A stretch of 64,000 bases of DNA from Flavobacteriales bacterium (GTDB taxonomy: Bacteria; Bacteroidota; Bacteroidia; CAIKAF01): contig JANWKT010000024.1 in assembly GCA_025451235.1 (NCBI GenBank), positions 62,001 through 126,000 of the forward strand, written 5' to 3'. Positions 54,061-63,694 of the stretch are shown in pieces (position 1 is the stretch's first letter; each line of letters starts with the position of its first letter). Position numbers and translations under genes: made by a program. A model generated the notes under the pieces. The model was not told the origin of the DNA. It saw nothing but the letters and a program-made list of their open reading frames with translations, and did no database searches.

Positions 54061-54570
54061 ATGAAACTAGCTGAAACTCTGGTTTTCGATATTGTTACGA
54101 TGGCATTGACCCGGGCCAGAAGAAATCTATATGTGGTGATCCTATTTGTGGGTTTTATGGCTTTGTCGGCTATGTTCAAGGTAATGCTTCATTCCAGTTT
54201 AGCGGGTTTGATTGCTTTCATTCCTTTTATTTTTATCGTGATGTTTGTTTCCAATATCGCCCTTAAACTCAAAAGAATTGGGTCCATCAGCTTGTTAAAT
54301 GATTCTATTCACTTACACAATGAAGTGTTACCATTGGAAAGGATCATTGCTGTGAATGAAATTAAAACCCTATTGATAAAAGGGGGTGCTCAAGCCGACT
54401 TAAGAGGAAGAATCATTACCAAACGTAAAACTTTATTTCTCGATTTTACCCTCAAGAATGACGAATTGATCACCGTTCATATCGCTGTACCAGAGGATGA
54501 TGAAATCACCTGTGACCAGATCACAGTATATTGCAGGGCACAAGGTATTTCCTGTAGCAGGAAAATATAG
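54061..54570 (+). CDS. Small membrane protein downstream of valS
   Basis: The 169-residue product has a basic N-terminal region, two close hydrophobic helices (about 22-40 and 45-67) and a soluble domain with LNDSIHLHNEVLPLERIIAVNEIKTLLIKGG and KTLFLDFTLKNDELITVHIAV. Its strand pattern is like a PH-like or bPH domain, but I do not claim this. It is one base after the valS stop and is probably co-transcribed. Function unknown. Confidence 0.7.
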   Translation: MKLAETLVFDIVTMALTRARRNLYVVILFVGFMALSAMFKVMLHSSLAGLIAFIPFIFIVMFVSNIALKLKRIGSISLLNDSIHLHNEVLPLERIIAVNEIKTLLIKGGAQADLRGRIITKRKTLFLDFTLKNDELITVHIAVPEDDEITCDQITVYCRAQGISCSRKI

Positions 54571-54575
54571 GAGCG

Positions 54576-55073
54576 CTAACACATCGTGTGTAAATACGCT
54601 CTTCTGAGTTTCCCCTCAGTAAACTCAAATCTCATCGTTTGGGGAAGCTGAATGGAACCCTTATTGTGATCTAAAAAAACCTCATAGCAAAAGAATTGCT
54701 CGCCATTACCCAAGTCCATATATTCTCCATAGGGAAATATTTTTTTTAAGTCGGATAAGGTTGATTGAGAGTCGAGCTTTTGCTTCCTAACTGTTAATGA
54801 TCCATTCGAATTAAAATTACAGTTGACTATTTCATAATTTCCTATGGAGTCAACATATACAGAGAAATTTTCAAAAAACATCCAATTCATCCACTCGTCC
54901 TTGCCCACCTGCTTGTTTTTGTATACTGCTGTATCCAGGTCCTGGTTAATTGCACCTTCGAAAGGGATACCATTGAAGGAAAAATCATTTAAACCTACAT
55001 GTTTGAGTGGTTGAGCAGAAACAACACCCCAACCTGTGGTCAAGGATAAAAGGAAGACAAAAAATTTATTCAT
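54576..55073 (-). CDS. Small secreted protein of unknown function
   Basis: The 165-residue protein has signal peptide MNKFFVFLLSLTTGWGVVSAQ. The mature part has LNDFSFNGIPFEGAINQDLDTAVYKN and LGNGEQFFCYEVFLDHNKGSIQLPQTMRFEFTEGKLRRAYLHTMC, a beta-rich single domain. I do not recognise a family. It converges with the valS-linked gene with five bases between stops. It is probably a periplasmic or surface protein. Confidence 0.7.
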   Translation of the reverse strand: MNKFFVFLLSLTTGWGVVSAQPLKHVGLNDFSFNGIPFEGAINQDLDTAVYKNKQVGKDEWMNWMFFENFSVYVDSIGNYEIVNCNFNSNGSLTVRKQKLDSQSTLSDLKKIFPYGEYMDLGNGEQFFCYEVFLDHNKGSIQLPQTMRFEFTEGKLRRAYLHTMC

Positions 55074-55239
55074 GATAAGATTTAACTGTTGATATAAAAT
55101 TACAACAGAAGCTCCTGACCATCAAGATAAACCTCTAAAACCTATTAATTGATAGGTAGAACCGAGTTTTTGATCCAAATTCAGCCGTTATATAAAAGCA
55201 TTTGGCTTAAATACACATTTAACATCTCTGAAAATTCCT

Positions 55240-55247
55240 TAAATTTG
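55240..55247 (+). promoter_or_regulatory. Putative -7 element (TAAATTTG)
   Basis: An exact consensus match 16 bases before the ATG at 55264; a very short leader would result. Confidence 0.5.
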
Positions 55248-55263
55248 GGTAAATATCCGCTAT

Positions 55264-57942
55264 ATGCCCATTAGAATTCAATCCACCGCTCTGCTACTTT
55301 TTGCATGTCTTTGTCATTCGTTGTATTCCCAGGAATTTATAAAATTTAAATCAGGAGATCAGGTTTCCTTTCGTGAGATGCAAAGGGATTTCAATGAATG
55401 GAAATCCAAGAATGATCTGTCTACCAAGAAATACTGGAAACATTATAAGCGATTTGAAATGGAAATGCAGATGCATACCGACGGACATGGCGAGCCAGGA
55501 GATCCAACGGAGTATTTCCAGGCGGCCATTCAACATGCTGAAAAAAAGAGCATAGAAGGATTTCAAGCCAAGAACATCGGGGTTTGGACACCGGCAGGTC
55601 CGCAAAATCTTCCCATCAATTATACAGGATACATGGAGAACGGGATGGGCAGAGTAAATTGTGTAGCATTTCATCCAACAGATGCGAACACCTATTTTGT
55701 AGGGGTGGCACAGGGAGGATTATGGAAAACAACTGATAATGGAGTAACTTATGTTCCTTTAACGGATGATCTTCCGATCACCCGGATCAGCGATATTTGT
55801 ATTGATCCCAACAACCCCAATACCATTTATATTTCTGTTTGCGATTTTGAATACATCGATTTTGGATTGCTTCAATACGGCAGAAAAAGAAATACCTATT
55901 TTGGGATTGGTGTATATAAAACCACTGACGGTGGAATTAACTGGAATCCTACAGGCCTCTCCTATCAACTTACGGATGGTGAAACCTCTCTGATCCGCGA
56001 AATAGCCATCGACCCAACGAATAGCAACAATCTGGTGGCTTGTGGGGTTAATGGTATGTTCAAATCTACCAATGCGGGCACTTCATGGAATACAGTTTCA
56101 GATTCTCTTTTCTGGGATATGATCCAGGACCCTGTCACACCGAATACCTTATATGCCGCAAGTGGATGGATACAAAATGGAAATATCGGTAGTGCCGGCA
56201 TTTATAAATCTACCAACTTTGGGACCAGCTGGAATTTATTAACCACAGGAATTCCCCCCAGGGGATCTGTTCAAAGAATTAAACTGGCTCAATCTGCCAG
56301 CAGTCCCAACACTATTTACGCCGCAGCAGTGGATGATGCCGGTGGATTATATGGTATATATAAGACCACCAATGCAGGAACTAACTGGAATATGCAATTC
56401 AACTCATTGAATCTTTTGTCGTATGATGATGGCTCTTCAGGAGGCGGACAAGGAACTTATGACCTTGGTTTTTTGGTGAACCCAACCGACCCCAACCATC
56501 TATTTATTGGCGGAATTAACCTGTGGAGCTCAACGGATGGTGGAAGTAATTTTGACCCTTGCGGGTATTGGACCTATCAATTTGGAGCATCCGTTCATGC
56601 AGATATACATTCCCTGGCGCACCAACCTTTAACCAATAAATATTTTTTATGTTGTGATGGAGGTATATATAGAACCACCGCTATTATATCCGAAACCTGG
56701 ACCAATGTTAATAATGGTTCTCAATGGCCAACCGTTTGGGAAAATGTTAGTAGCGGCATGCAGATCACTTCCTTTTATCGAATATCAAGCTCCAGATCCA
56801 CCACCAATGAATTAGTAGGAGGTGCCCAGGACAATGCCACTTATTATTATGATGGTACCGATTGGTATACTATATTCGGTGGCGACGGTATGGATTGCCA
56901 TCTTGATCCAAGCAGTGCCGGTAACATGATCGGAAGTTCGCAGTATGGAAACTTTTACGGAACCAACGATGGAGGTTTCAATAGTTATAGCGTAGATGCC
57001 AATTTCATGGGTGAAAATGCTGAATGGACAAGCCCATTCGTAGCTGATTACAACAATTTGGGAACCCTTTATGCCGGATTTGAAAACGTGATCAAATCAA
57101 CCGATAATGGATCTAATTGGTTTCCCATTTCTTCTTTTCCACCTTCACCAAGTTTTTACAACAGCGAACTGTCGGCATTGGCTGTTTCAAATTCCAATCC
57201 CAACGTGATCTATGCGTGCCGCAGGGTACGCTATGAGTATGGGAATCCGGGAAATGTCTTCAGGACCACCAATGGAGGATCCAACTGGGCCAATGTCACC
57301 CCAGGTTTACCGGATACACTTTTTTATACTTCTGTTGAAATTAATAATACAGATGCCAATACTGCCTATGTAACCATGGCGGGATTTACAGGGGGGCAAA
57401 AAGTGTATCAAACAACCAACGGAGGTACCAACTGGACCAATATTTCATATGATCTTCCCAACATTCCTGTGAATTGTGTTAAACATATAACAGCTTCCAA
57501 TGATTTGATTGTAGCTACGGATATTGGTGTATATGTTCTCTATGATGGGACCACCAACTGGGTAAATATGAGTTCAGGTTTACCCAATGTAATTATATCG
57601 GATATCGAGATCAACGAATCTGGAAATAAAATTTACGTGGGTACATTTGGAAGAGGAATATGGTCAACAGATCTGGATATCGGAGTATCGGTGGAAAACA
57701 CGGAAAATACGAATGATGCTTTTAAACTTTATCCAAGTATTCATTCCGGTAATTTCACGATTGAAACCACTTCCGACCAAGACTTTTCAGTGGATATTTA
57801 TGATCTTCATGGAAAATTAGTGTATTCGAAAAACATCAATCATTTCAATACTCATATTTCCTTACAGGTAGCTTCCGGTCTATATTTTGCCAAAATGAGG
57901 ATGGGAAAAAAACTAGAGGTGAAAAGGTTCGTTGTACAGTAA
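55264..57942 (+). CDS. T9SS cargo with BNR/sortilin-like propeller and type A sorting domain
   Basis: An 892-residue secreted protein (signal ending CLCHSLYSQ). After a charged segment (about 25-110) it has a large beta-propeller built of BNR/Asp-box motifs. Repeated motifs are GGLWKTTDNGVTY, GVYKTTDGGINWN, GMFKSTNAGTSWN, GIYKSTNFGTSWN and NVFRTTNGGSNWA. They are like the ten-bladed VPS10/sortilin or xyloglucanase-type propellers. The C-terminal 75 residues are a type A sorting domain (FKLYPSIHSGNFTIETT ... ASGLYFAKMRMGKKLEVKRFVVQ), in which YPSI stands in place of YPNP. Catalytic residues cannot be assigned, so binding or glycan processing is open. Confidence 0.9.
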   Translation: MPIRIQSTALLLFACLCHSLYSQEFIKFKSGDQVSFREMQRDFNEWKSKNDLSTKKYWKHYKRFEMEMQMHTDGHGEPGDPTEYFQAAIQHAEKKSIEGFQAKNIGVWTPAGPQNLPINYTGYMENGMGRVNCVAFHPTDANTYFVGVAQGGLWKTTDNGVTYVPLTDDLPITRISDICIDPNNPNTIYISVCDFEYIDFGLLQYGRKRNTYFGIGVYKTTDGGINWNPTGLSYQLTDGETSLIREIAIDPTNSNNLVACGVNGMFKSTNAGTSWNTVSDSLFWDMIQDPVTPNTLYAASGWIQNGNIGSAGIYKSTNFGTSWNLLTTGIPPRGSVQRIKLAQSASSPNTIYAAAVDDAGGLYGIYKTTNAGTNWNMQFNSLNLLSYDDGSSGGGQGTYDLGFLVNPTDPNHLFIGGINLWSSTDGGSNFDPCGYWTYQFGASVHADIHSLAHQPLTNKYFLCCDGGIYRTTAIISETWTNVNNGSQWPTVWENVSSGMQITSFYRISSSRSTTNELVGGAQDNATYYYDGTDWYTIFGGDGMDCHLDPSSAGNMIGSSQYGNFYGTNDGGFNSYSVDANFMGENAEWTSPFVADYNNLGTLYAGFENVIKSTDNGSNWFPISSFPPSPSFYNSELSALAVSNSNPNVIYACRRVRYEYGNPGNVFRTTNGGSNWANVTPGLPDTLFYTSVEINNTDANTAYVTMAGFTGGQKVYQTTNGGTNWTNISYDLPNIPVNCVKHITASNDLIVATDIGVYVLYDGTTNWVNMSSGLPNVIISDIEINESGNKIYVGTFGRGIWSTDLDIGVSVENTENTNDAFKLYPSIHSGNFTIETTSDQDFSVDIYDLHGKLVYSKNINHFNTHISLQVASGLYFAKMRMGKKLEVKRFVVQ

Positions 57943-57955
57943 AACAAGAAGTCTT

Positions 57956-58321
57956 TTATTTTACACCGGTAAAGCTTGTTTGAGTTCCACTTGTATCAAA
58001 CAGAGTGAAATTGATTTCATTTCCGCTAACACCTCCATATAAATTACCGCTTGCATCGGAATAAGAAAGAGAATATGGGTTTTCTACCCCGGCAACAGAT
58101 ACATTATTATATACGTTAGGTGGATTTGCACCGATCGTAAAGGTTAAGTTCACCACGTTATCTGAAACTTTTGAAAGCGCCACGGTTCCGCTGCCAGCAG
58201 GTGATGAATTAATGATCACAGAGCCGCTATAAAGTCCCTCTATTACATCAGCAGGTTTTTTGCACGAAAAAATCAGTGTCAGGGCTGTTACCATGATAAA
58301 AAATAGCCTGTTCTTTTTCAT
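57956..58321 (-). CDS. Small lipoprotein
   Basis: Read from ATG 58321 this gives 121 residues with a lipoprotein signal MKKNRLFFIMVTALTLIFSCKK (lipobox IFSC). A frame opening ten codons earlier (58351) would put an unlikely tail before it. The mature part (about 100 residues) is beta-rich, with IEGLYSGSVIINSSPAGSGTVALSKVSDNVVNLTF and VSGNEINFTLFDTSGTQTSF, similar to lipocalin-like or DUF-type small barrels, but I cannot name a family. Function unknown. Confidence 0.72.
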   Translation of the reverse strand: MKKNRLFFIMVTALTLIFSCKKPADVIEGLYSGSVIINSSPAGSGTVALSKVSDNVVNLTFTIGANPPNVYNNVSVAGVENPYSLSYSDASGNLYGGVSGNEINFTLFDTSGTQTSFTGVK

Positions 58322-58470
58322 ATTTCTCAAATTTGCAACATCAATATACAAAACCGTTATGAATTATTAGCAAATAAGTTCCAACATATCAAGCCTATGG
58401 TTGGGTAAATCAGCTACAGCCCCCTGGAAAACCTTGGATGATAAGTATCCCGAATGTGTCTCTCTGCCAT

Positions 58471-58501
58471 TTGTATAATTCCCGTATTTTCAGTATCTTC
58501 G
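58471..58501 (+). promoter_or_regulatory. Promoter TTG-N20-TATCTTCG
   Basis: A TTG box at 58471-58473 and a seven-of-eight -7 match at 58494-58501 with 20 bases between. It supports the ATG at 58526 as the start of the next gene. Confidence 0.55.
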
Positions 58502-58525
58502 TATAAATGCGGACTTCAATTAGTT

Positions 58526-58942
58526 ATGATATCCACTGAATGGTTTTATATAAAGTTCGAAGATTTCTTTCTGCATCCGGTTAAATCCATTGCGCTGGCG
58601 GTTGCTGTATTCATCATTACCATACTCATAAAATCCACCATATTTGCCATGAGTAAATATAAGAGATTCGATGGCTCTTTATTGGTGGCCAGTATTAATA
58701 CCTTGTTAAGTGGGACCGGATTGTTTATGTTATTTTTTGAAACCATCCATTTTACAGACGATTTGCTGCTATTCGTGGCCGCTATTTTCGGAGGTATTTA
58801 TGTGATTGAATTAATTTTCACCTTACTACTCAAAGGGAAGAATTCGTTTGTTGATGGAGTAGTAGGTTCCCTGCTGGGCAATACATTTTTGTTTATGGTG
58901 ATTATGCTCGGTATTATCCTTACCTCCTACCCTCTTCTATAA
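58526..58942 (+). CDS. Small polytopic membrane protein upstream of rsgA
   Basis: From ATG 58526 the product has 138 residues; the open frame from 58454 would add 24 and contains the likely promoter. It has four hydrophobic helices (about 20-38, 50-68, 73-92, 112-134) with a conserved-looking GGIYVIELIFTLLLKGKN loop. I do not recognise a family. It ends one base before the rsgA ATG, so the two are almost certainly co-transcribed. Confidence 0.75.
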   Translation: MISTEWFYIKFEDFFLHPVKSIALAVAVFIITILIKSTIFAMSKYKRFDGSLLVASINTLLSGTGLFMLFFETIHFTDDLLLFVAAIFGGIYVIELIFTLLLKGKNSFVDGVVGSLLGNTFLFMVIMLGIILTSYPLL

Positions 58943-58943
58943 A

Positions 58944-59843
58944 ATGAAAGGTCTTGTATTAAAATCAACAGGCAGTCATTATAAAGTCTCCACTGATCAA
59001 GGTGTTATGGAATGTAAATTGGGTGGAAGGCTTCGGCTGGAAGAACTTAAACATACCAATCCGGTGTCGGTGGGCGATGAGGTAATACTTTCCCTGGAAG
59101 AAGGGGCTATCATTGTCGATCTGGTACCCAGAAAAAATTACCTGATCCGTAAGGCTACCAACCTTTCTAAACAAACACATATAGTAGCTGCCAATATAGA
59201 TCAACTCATTGTGTTGGCTTCCTATAAACTTCCACGTACTTCCACAGGTTTTATCGATCGTGTATTGGCTACAGCTGAAGCATACAATATCCCGGCAGCC
59301 GTTATTTTCAATAAAACCGATCTCCTGAATCAACCGGAGTTGGAAAAGCTCATGTTTTATATCAATGTTTACGCTTCCATAGGCTATCCTTGCTTCGGTA
59401 TTTCTGCAGAAGATCCTGAAAGCATTGAGATGCTGAAGTTACTTGTAAAAAATAAGACCAACCTATTTACAGGACATTCGGGTGTTGGTAAATCTACCTT
59501 AGCAAATAAAATAGACCCGAATCTTCATTTACGAACAGGAACTATTTCCGATAAATTCAATAAAGGGAAACATACCACCACTTTTGCAGAGATGATCCCC
59601 ATCAGTATTGGTGGGTACATCATTGATACACCCGGCATCAAAGAGTTCGGAATGGCCAATATGGATAAATATGAAGTAACACATTATTTCAGGGAATTGT
59701 TCAAACTAAAAAGTGAATGTAAGTTTAACAATTGCCTGCATGTAAATGAACCCGGATGCGCTGTTTTAAAAGCACTGGAAGAAAATAAAATAGCGGACTT
59801 CAGGTACAATAATTATTTGAATATCCTGGATACTTTGGAGTAA
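58944..59843 (+). CDS. rsgA: Ribosome small subunit-dependent GTPase RsgA
   Basis: RsgA (YjeQ/EngC) is a circularly permuted GTPase that helps the late maturation of the 30S ribosomal subunit. The 299-residue product has an N-terminal OB-fold (about 1-60), then the G motifs in permuted order: NKTD (G4, 123-126), GHSGVGKS (G1, 177-184), TTTFAEM (G2, about 211-217) and DTPG (G3, 228-231). A C-terminal zinc site follows: Cys259, Cys264, His266, Cys272. All motifs are intact. It follows a small membrane gene at one base. Confidence 0.97.
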   Translation: MKGLVLKSTGSHYKVSTDQGVMECKLGGRLRLEELKHTNPVSVGDEVILSLEEGAIIVDLVPRKNYLIRKATNLSKQTHIVAANIDQLIVLASYKLPRTSTGFIDRVLATAEAYNIPAAVIFNKTDLLNQPELEKLMFYINVYASIGYPCFGISAEDPESIEMLKLLVKNKTNLFTGHSGVGKSTLANKIDPNLHLRTGTISDKFNKGKHTTTFAEMIPISIGGYIIDTPGIKEFGMANMDKYEVTHYFRELFKLKSECKFNNCLHVNEPGCAVLKALEENKIADFRYNNYLNILDTLE

Positions 59844-59846
59844 GCT

Positions 59847-59937
59847 TTTAAAAAGACGGAAACCCGGAGCTGGAAGTCCGAAGTAATTCTTTTTTTTCGG
59901 CCCTCGTCTTCGGTCTTCTAGCTTCTGTCTTTTTAAA
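59847..59937. repeat. Imperfect inverted repeat between rsgA and the next gene
   Basis: TTTAAAAAGAC (59847-59857) pairs perfectly with GTCTTTTTAAA (59927-59937). Within it GCTGGAAG and CCGAAG match TTCTAGC and CTTCGG of the other arm in the same order, with short mismatches. The centre has a run of T residues. It may work as a terminator for rsgA; the GAAG/CCGAAG repetition is of the kind seen in intergenic repeats. Confidence 0.65.
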
Positions 59938-59953
59938 TTTATATCTTCAACCC

Positions 59954-60580
59954 ATGGTTCAGCCCATCAATTCAACTCAGTTTAAAACGGGGATCATTCA
60001 GACCTATGTATTGATCGCAGTTCATATATGCCTGGCCATTGTAAATGTCATCCCCTCTTTCTATTTTGAGTATAGTATCCTCATTGATCTCCTGTTCCAG
60101 GTGGTATATGTATTCACGTATGTTTCTGTGCTTAAATTGGTCGGGAAGATCCTTTCGTCTAACCACGATATTTCAAATTATCTGAATATTATTATCGGGC
60201 TGGAGTTGTTGAATTCTGCGTTGAAGATCCTTGGCATACTGGGTATTCGTTTTGCTGATTCAGCTTCTACTGTGATCACTTTACTTTTATTTGTATTCTA
60301 TATCATCTTTATCGTAAAAACGCTACACCCGCAGTACGATAAAAAACTGGAAATACTATATCTCCGCTCATTTCTGATCGTATTTATTATCGCTTTACTG
60401 GTTTCTATCTGTGCCATGTTCTGGGCTGGATTCTTAGGATTTCCATATTTATTTTGTCTTACTTTTATCATCTCAGCACTTCCCTATATATGGATCGTAC
60501 GATACTTTCAACAAATAAAAGGGATTTATGCGGATATGCCTTCACCTTATCAGGGGCAAGGCCCTCCTCCTATCAATTAA
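59954..60580 (+). CDS. Polytopic membrane protein of unknown function
   Basis: The 208-residue product has about six hydrophobic helices and a Pro/Gly/Gln-rich C-terminal tail (MPSPYQGQGPPPIN). Typical segments are TGIIQTYVLIAVHICLAIVNVIPSFYFEYSILIDLLFQVVYVFTY and PYLFCLTFIISALPYIWIVRYFQQIK. I do not recognise a family. The start ATG at 59954 is within 17 bases of the inverted repeat. It converges with kup. Confidence 0.7.
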   Translation: MVQPINSTQFKTGIIQTYVLIAVHICLAIVNVIPSFYFEYSILIDLLFQVVYVFTYVSVLKLVGKILSSNHDISNYLNIIIGLELLNSALKILGILGIRFADSASTVITLLLFVFYIIFIVKTLHPQYDKKLEILYLRSFLIVFIIALLVSICAMFWAGFLGFPYLFCLTFIISALPYIWIVRYFQQIKGIYADMPSPYQGQGPPPIN

Positions 60581-60587
60581 AATCACT

Positions 60588-62588
60588 TTACTCAATTCTG
60601 CGAAGTTGAATGGGCTTTACATTGGAGATTACTAAAGGGAATTTCTCCACCAATACATTGCTCGAGTCCAATCCATAGGCTTTAGGCTCAGATAAACTAA
60701 ATCTTTTGATAAAGAAATAAGCATTCAGAATGATCTTCTGGAACCAGGGGAGTTCATTATCATTGGAAAGATATTTTTGGATCACGATAAACCGGAAGTC
60801 ACCCACGAAATTATTTTTACTTAAGGATGCATACCGGCTGGTAATATCAATCTCTTTATTTTTCACCATATCCTCTACCACTTGCCTGAACATCTGGCTG
60901 ATCCTTGGCTCCACCCTGAACCCTAAAATAAAGTCTATCCTAACCACATCTTCGTCGTAAAAATGGGTTACCTTATACTGGGCCTTATAAGGTTCATCAA
61001 CAGTGTTTACGTGTATGAACCAATAAATATCGGCCCTTTTGGGTTGTTTCTGCAAAATGGAATAGATCACTTTTTCTTCCACCTCATCATTTTTTTCTGC
61101 AGCTGTCATATACACTAAGTGGGTAGCATATTTAGGGATGGTTTCATCTACCGAAAGTTGTTTAACCAACTCACCATAATTTTTCAATTTTACGAACTCT
61201 ATGTACTTTCTGTTAATGATCTTCGATTTTACCATAATGTACATAACACCTACCAGTATCGCTCCTATCCCTAAGGTTATATACCCCCCATGCGGGAATT
61301 TATCCAGATTAGCAATCAAGAAGGCTGATTCCACAGTCATAAAGACCAAGGCCAGAGCAACAATTAATATTGAATTCCATCTTTTTCTAATCATGTAAAA
61401 CATTAATAAAACAGTAGTACTTAACATACAAAGAATAATAGAAAGTCCATATGCTGCCTCCATATTTGCCGATCTGCCAAAAAAGATCACTACACCGATA
61501 CATCCAATCAATAGGGACCAGTTAACCGACGGAATATATAACTGACCTTTAATATTGGACGGGTAGTTGATTTTTACTTTGGGCCATAATCCCAGGCGCA
61601 TCGCCTCATTTATCAAGGTAAAGGACCCACTAATTAAAGCCTGCGATGCAACTATGGCAGCAGCCGTTGCAATAATAACCGACGGCAACAAAAACCAATC
61701 CGGGATGATTAGGAAAAAAGGCTTAAGCTCTTTCACGATTTCTTCAACTGGGCCCGTTCTGTCAACAATTTTTATAAAATCCCCGTTTGAAGCTATAAAC
61801 TTAGGACTTAATAGTTTGGCACCTTGACCAAAATAGCTGACCAACAAGGCTACTTTTACAAACATCCAACTGATCCGAATATTGGGTCTGCCACAATGTC
61901 CAAGATCGCTATACAAAGCCTCCGCACCTGTTGTACACAAAAATACCGATCCTAACAGCCAAAAACCCTTGGGATAGGTAGCTAAAAGATCAATCGCATA
62001 ATACGGATTAATTGCCTTTAAAACAGAAGGGTTTTGAATGAGAGCTATAGAACCAAATACTCCAAGCATCAAAAACCAAATAAGCATGACGGGTCCAAAT
62101 GCTTTACCTATAAACTTCGTACCGAATTGTTGAATAGTAAACAATACAAACAAAATTCCGATAACAATGGGTACAGTTGGAATATCAATTCCCTTCTCTT
62201 TATCCTCAAGTCCCTCAATAGCCGAAGTAATTGAGATCGGTGGAGTAATAATTCCATCTGCAAGCAGGGCGGCACCTCCGATTATAGCTGGGACAATTAA
62301 CCATTTCTTATACCTTCTAACCAGTGTATAAAGAGAGAATATTCCACCTTCGCCCTTATTGTCGGCACGGAGAGTTATAATTACATACTTAACGGTCGTT
62401 TGTAAGGTAAGAGTCCAAAAAATGCACGATAAGGCACCCAGTATCAGCTTTTCGCTAATTTTATTTTCGCCAACGATGGCTCCCATTACATAAAGAGGAG
62501 AAGTTCCAATGTCCCCAAAAATAATTCCTATAGTAATTAATACACCCGCTAGTCCAAGCTTATGGCTAGTATTATCGTGATTTCCCAT
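60588..62588 (-). CDS. kup: KUP-type potassium uptake protein
   Basis: Kup (TrkD) is a K+/H+ symporter in the inner membrane. The 666-residue product has the family opening KLGLAGVLITIGIIFGDIGTSPLYVMGAIV and a second conserved block NKGEGGIFSLYTLVRRYKKW, then GAALLADGIITPPISITSAIEGL. About twelve helices run to residue about 440. The cytoplasmic C-terminal region (about 470-666) has LSVDETIPKYATHLVYMT. Length and order are typical. Only 57 bases separate its ATG from the divergent lipoprotein gene, and no c-di-AMP riboswitch is seen. Confidence 0.95.
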   Translation of the reverse strand: MGNHDNTSHKLGLAGVLITIGIIFGDIGTSPLYVMGAIVGENKISEKLILGALSCIFWTLTLQTTVKYVIITLRADNKGEGGIFSLYTLVRRYKKWLIVPAIIGGAALLADGIITPPISITSAIEGLEDKEKGIDIPTVPIVIGILFVLFTIQQFGTKFIGKAFGPVMLIWFLMLGVFGSIALIQNPSVLKAINPYYAIDLLATYPKGFWLLGSVFLCTTGAEALYSDLGHCGRPNIRISWMFVKVALLVSYFGQGAKLLSPKFIASNGDFIKIVDRTGPVEEIVKELKPFFLIIPDWFLLPSVIIATAAAIVASQALISGSFTLINEAMRLGLWPKVKINYPSNIKGQLYIPSVNWSLLIGCIGVVIFFGRSANMEAAYGLSIILCMLSTTVLLMFYMIRKRWNSILIVALALVFMTVESAFLIANLDKFPHGGYITLGIGAILVGVMYIMVKSKIINRKYIEFVKLKNYGELVKQLSVDETIPKYATHLVYMTAAEKNDEVEEKVIYSILQKQPKRADIYWFIHVNTVDEPYKAQYKVTHFYDEDVVRIDFILGFRVEPRISQMFRQVVEDMVKNKEIDITSRYASLSKNNFVGDFRFIVIQKYLSNDNELPWFQKIILNAYFFIKRFSLSEPKAYGLDSSNVLVEKFPLVISNVKPIQLRRIE

Positions 62589-62620
62589 TAATTATACCGG
62601 TAAGGTTCAATTCTATTTAC

Positions 62621-62628
62621 TAGATTTG
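62621..62628 (+). promoter_or_regulatory. Putative -7 element (TAGATTTG)
   Basis: An exact consensus match 17 bases before the ATG at 62646, just upstream of the TTG at 62631 that opens the longest frame. Confidence 0.5.
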
Positions 62629-62645
62629 TATTGGAAATCAAATGT

Positions 62646-63689
62646 ATGACTTTTCGCAATATTGTATTATTATTTTTAACTTTTTTATTCTTAACGGGTT
62701 GTAAGGGCTTAAGCTATTATAACAATGCGACCAATCCTGCTCGGCTCTCGGTGATATTCAAAAGCCCAACTCACTTCTATACCAATATCAACCAGCAGGA
62801 TTCACTTGCCTTTTACCTGGTGAATCACAATAGCCAAACCTATATAGCTCCACACTGGTGGACCGATCTATGGCTCATCGGCCAGTCAAGGTTCTACCCC
62901 AAAGAGATTCTGATTCGGCCACAACCCAATGATTTGAGAATGAAAGCACTTATCATTGAACCAAATGATACAGTGCTGCTCATTAAGATTCCGGTTTCTC
63001 AGGTGCTGGGTAAAGAAAAGAACTGGCTGTATAAATCGAAAAATGTATATCCACCTCATTTGATCACCTCCAAAAAATTTTACTCCTATATTTATTTTAC
63101 AGCTGAGTATACCACCAAAATACCTAATCAGGAGGAAGTCATTAAAATAAGATCTGGAAAGCAAAAACTAACGATCAACCAGTTCAAAGAGGCGGAGCTC
63201 AAAAGCAAAAAAACCATCCTTGGTCTTTCTGCAGATATATCATCGTATAGCCTGAAGGAAAAAAAAGGGACCCTGATTTGCTCTATCGAGAACATCAGTG
63301 AATATCCTATTCAACTTTTTAATGATCCCGGATCTGTTAGATTTAAATTATATGCATATAATCCTAACAGGACCACCATGATGTTTACCCAAATGGTACT
63401 GGACAATGGAAAACTGCCAATAAATCCCATGGTGATCAACAGCAAGGCCACTAGCACCCTTACCATACCATTGGAACAAGTATTGTTTCAAACTGCACCA
63501 GAAAACCCTATCTATTATTGGTCATGGAACAAAAAAGCACCTCCTGTTTCACCCTTGGTATATGGTAAAAAGGACTTAGCAGTAGAAGTTGAATTTTGGT
63601 TCGGAATAGTAGTAGATGGCAAAGAATACTTCTCGAATATCATTAAGTTGCCAATTATGCCAACTAAGAAAAACTCATCAAAAAAATAA
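62646..63689 (+). CDS. Lipoprotein of unknown function
   Basis: From ATG 62646 the product has 347 residues with a lipoprotein signal (MTFRNIVLLFLTFLFLTGCKG, lipobox LTGC). The TTG-start reading from 62631 adds five residues and is less likely. The mature chain is beta-rich, with SLAFYLVNHNSQTYIAPHWWTDLWL and LICSIENISEYPIQLFNDPGSVRFKLYAYNP; two similar halves suggest paired Ig-like domains. I do not recognise a family. The adjacent gene starts five bases after the stop. Confidence 0.78.
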   Translation: MTFRNIVLLFLTFLFLTGCKGLSYYNNATNPARLSVIFKSPTHFYTNINQQDSLAFYLVNHNSQTYIAPHWWTDLWLIGQSRFYPKEILIRPQPNDLRMKALIIEPNDTVLLIKIPVSQVLGKEKNWLYKSKNVYPPHLITSKKFYSYIYFTAEYTTKIPNQEEVIKIRSGKQKLTINQFKEAELKSKKTILGLSADISSYSLKEKKGTLICSIENISEYPIQLFNDPGSVRFKLYAYNPNRTTMMFTQMVLDNGKLPINPMVINSKATSTLTIPLEQVLFQTAPENPIYYWSWNKKAPPVSPLVYGKKDLAVEVEFWFGIVVDGKEYFSNIIKLPIMPTKKNSSKK

Positions 63690-63694
63690 ACGTT

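Noticed and set aside
62589-62645. Possible c-di-AMP or potassium riboswitch before kup
   Set aside because: The spacer is only 57 bases and also holds the promoter of the opposite gene; there is no room for the known structure.
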